Both the position numbers and the translations under genes were made by a program. A stretch of DNA of 14,882 bases. Origin: JALYNX01 sp035292685 (GTDB lineage: Bacteria; Actinomycetota; Acidimicrobiia; Spongiisociales; ZC4RG35). The DNA is taken from assembly GCA_035292685.1 (NCBI GenBank), contig DATDPP010000068.1:1-14882 (forward strand), in the 5' to 3' direction. Shown in pieces: positions 13,068 to 14,882 of the stretch (its first letter is position 1; each line of letters begins with the position of its first letter). The notes under the pieces are model-generated. The model saw only the letters and a program-made list of their open reading frames with translations, searched no databases and was not told where the DNA came from.

Positions 13068-14882
13068 GTGACCGTCTCCCCGCAACCCTATCTGCCACGG
13101 CTGGTGCGGTACTGGGATCAGGACGCCCCCGGCGAGCTGCATCGTGCGATCGAGGGCTCCATGGTGTTCGTCGACATCTCCGGCTTCACCAAGATGTCGG
13201 AGCGTCTCGCCAGGCACGGCAAGGTGGGAGCCGAGGAGCTCACCACGATCATCAGCACCACCTTTGGCGCCTTGCTGGTGGCCCCATACGCCTACGGCGC
13301 CAATCTGCTCAAGTTCGGGGGCGACGCCCTCCTCCTCCTCTTCACCAACGACGGTCATGAGGGTCGCGCCTGTGCCGCCGCCCTGGCCATGAGGAATGAG
13401 CTTCGCACAGTCGGGAGATGTGTGACCAGCGCCGGTCAGGTCATCCTCCGGATGTCGGTAGGCATCCACAGCGGGAGCTTCGACTTCTTCTTGGTGGGAG
13501 ACTCCCACCGTGAGCTGATCGTGGCCGGCCCCGCCGCCACCCGGACCGTGGAGATGGAGGCGGCGGCCACCGCCGGCCAGATCCTCATCAGTCACGCGAC
13601 CTGGGCCGCCCTCCCCAACGCCAATCGGGGACGGTCGGTGGGCCCCGGATTCTTGTTGAAAGGAAGCGTCGAGGCGGAGCGTCCCGAATCCGTGGCACCA
13701 GTCTCCACAGCGGTCCAGCTGAACCAGTTCGTTCCCATCGGCTTGTGCCAGCTGCTTCTCAGCGGAGCGGTGGAGCCCGAGCACCGGCCGGCGACCGTCG
13801 CCTTTCTCCAATACCGGGGATTCGACGAGCTGATCCAGAGCAAGACCCCTCAGATTGCGGCGGGCCATCTGCACACACTTGTCAGCGCGGTCCAGGAAGC
13901 CGTTGATGCGCGAGGTGTCACCTTCCTCGGCACCGACATCGCCTCCGACGGCGGAAAGATCATCCTCACCGCCGGGGTGCCCTCCACCACCGGCAACGAC
14001 GAGGAGCAGATGCTTCTCGCTCTCCACCAGGTGGCCTCGACCGACCTGCCGATTCCGCTCGCCATCGGTGTCAACTGGGGCCCGGTTTTCTCCGGGGAGG
14101 TCGGCCCTCCCTACCGGCGCACCTACACAGTCATGGGCGACACGGTCAACCTCGCCGCCCGGATGATGTCCAAGGCGCCCGGCGGGCAGATATATGCCAC
14201 CCCGGGGGTACTCGAAGGCTCACGCACCACCTTCCAGACCAACCCACTCCAGCCTTTCAAGGTGAAAGGCAAGCAGCATCCCATCGAGGCCCTTTCTGTG
14301 GGCGCGCCCGAAGGCAGCAAGACCAGGCAAAGCGTCGACGGCTTGCCCCTCATCGGCCGTGACCCGGAACTGGATCGGCTGACCCGAGCCTGGCAGGCGG
14401 CCGAAACCGGGAACGGCCAGGTGGTCGAGGTCTCCGCCGGAGCCGGGATGGGCAAGACCCGCCTCCTCGACGAGTTCCTGGCCACCTCTCAACCGGACCG
14501 GGTGGTTCGAGCCGAATGTCGTCTCTATCAGGTGGCGACCCCTTATTTCCCGTGGGAAGCACTGCTCCGGGGAGCATGGCGATTCGAGGACCTCGGGCCC
14601 GATGCCACGATCGAGGCGCTGACAGAACTGGTCGAGACCGCGGCTCCGCAGCTCGAGCCGTGGTTGTCGCTGATCGGCCTCCCTCTCGGCCTCGACATCG
14701 CCGAGTCGGTCGAAGTCTCACAGTTGGAGGACCAATTCCGGCCGGCACGGACCATGGCCGCGGTCGACACCCTCCTCGAGGCCACTCTCCCTGGCCCGGT
14801 CGTCTTCGTGATCGAGGATGCCCACTGGATGGATGAGGCATCCCGGCAACTGCTGGCAGGTCTCATGGCCGGGGTCAGCCGC
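13068..14882 (+). CDS. double class III cyclase plus AAA-type ATPase (soluble adenylyl cyclase type), 3' partial
   Basis: GTG 13068 is the first start after an in-frame TAA at 13056; the frame is open to the right edge (605 residues seen). Cyclase domain 1 (about 31-175) has FVDISGFT (D36) and LKFGGDALL (D86), with the adenine-type Lys K82 four residues before it. Cyclase domain 2 (about 242-385) has a degenerate metal half, AFLQYRGFD, but an intact catalytic half, YTVMGDTVNLAARM, with T354, N361 and R365. The two domains thus form one composite active site. PLIGRDPELDRL (427-438) opens an ATPase module with a P-loop AGAGMGKT (457-464, first Gly replaced by Ala) and Walker B VVFVIEDAHW (578-587). 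This order matches bacterial and mammalian soluble adenylyl cyclases, which usually continue with TPR repeats. No membrane segment is seen in the visible part. The product is probably cAMP. Confidence 0.93.
   Translation, partial: MTVSPQPYLPRLVRYWDQDAPGELHRAIEGSMVFVDISGFTKMSERLARHGKVGAEELTTIISTTFGALLVAPYAYGANLLKFGGDALLLLFTNDGHEGRACAAALAMRNELRTVGRCVTSAGQVILRMSVGIHSGSFDFFLVGDSHRELIVAGPAATRTVEMEAAATAGQILISHATWAALPNANRGRSVGPGFLLKGSVEAERPESVAPVSTAVQLNQFVPIGLCQLLLSGAVEPEHRPATVAFLQYRGFDELIQSKTPQIAAGHLHTLVSAVQEAVDARGVTFLGTDIASDGGKIILTAGVPSTTGNDEEQMLLALHQVASTDLPIPLAIGVNWGPVFSGEVGPPYRRTYTVMGDTVNLAARMMSKAPGGQIYATPGVLEGSRTTFQTNPLQPFKVKGKQHPIEALSVGAPEGSKTRQSVDGLPLIGRDPELDRLTRAWQAAETGNGQVVEVSAGAGMGKTRLLDEFLATSQPDRVVRAECRLYQVATPYFPWEALLRGAWRFEDLGPDATIEALTELVETAAPQLEPWLSLIGLPLGLDIAESVEVSQLEDQFRPARTMAAVDTLLEATLPGPVVFVIEDAHWMDEASRQLLAGLMAGVSR

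Noticed and set aside
12744..14027. 427-codon minus-strand frame across the lipoprotein/cyclase junction
   Set aside because: It overlaps a lipoprotein and a cyclase gene with clear motifs and itself shows none.

Overview
The window is G+C-rich DNA, densely coded on both strands, with GTG and TTG starts, Ser/Thr/Pro-rich lipoprotein linkers, and start codons sitting 6-7 nt behind -10-like boxes. This suggests an actinobacterium, possibly of the Acidimicrobiia. That placement is an inference from style and gene content; there is no rRNA or tRNA gene to anchor it. No CRISPR array, transposase or integrase is visible.

Layout. 1-840 (-): N-terminal part of a large secreted repeat protein, cut by the left edge. 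841-1017: divergent intergenic region with a long dyad. 1018-3528 (+): rhomboid protease, then a histidine-kinase-like protein with a collapsed dimerisation domain, abutting a signal-peptide plus C-terminal-anchor protein. Two copies of a roughly 53-bp dispersed element (CCCGTAATTGGGA...TCCCAATT) lie just behind the rhomboid gene and behind the anchored protein. 3594-4934 (-): membrane-anchored class III nucleotide cyclase carrying a YheO-type PAS_6 sensor domain. 5096-5707 (+): lipoprotein, with a perfect 16-bp palindrome upstream. 5723-8209: PepSY protein (-) divergent from an OmpR-type response regulator and its histidine kinase (+). 8284-9069 (+): tandemly duplicated NTF2/lumazine-binding-like protein. 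9236-11251 (+): secreted beta-propeller protein. 11260-12067 (-): nucleotidyltransferase plus XRE regulator, a toxin-antitoxin-like pair with a twin operator and an apparently leaderless promoter. 12132-12290 (-): small two-helix membrane protein. 12395-12970 (-): DUF3558-like lipoprotein. 13068-14882 (+): double-cyclase/ATPase protein of the soluble-adenylyl-cyclase type, cut by the right edge.

How it fits together. Most products act at or outside the membrane (adhesin-like protein, rhomboid, two lipoproteins, PepSY protein, beta-propeller, anchored protein) or in signalling (two kinases, one regulator, two cyclases). The PepSY/regulator/kinase block is a standard envelope-sensing unit. The two cyclases differ in architecture and probably in substrate-selecting residues. 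The most interesting items are the interleaved intergenic repeat element, the kinase lacking DHp helix 2, the PAS_6-cyclase fusion with non-canonical substrate positions, and the twin operator of the XRE/nucleotidyltransferase pair.
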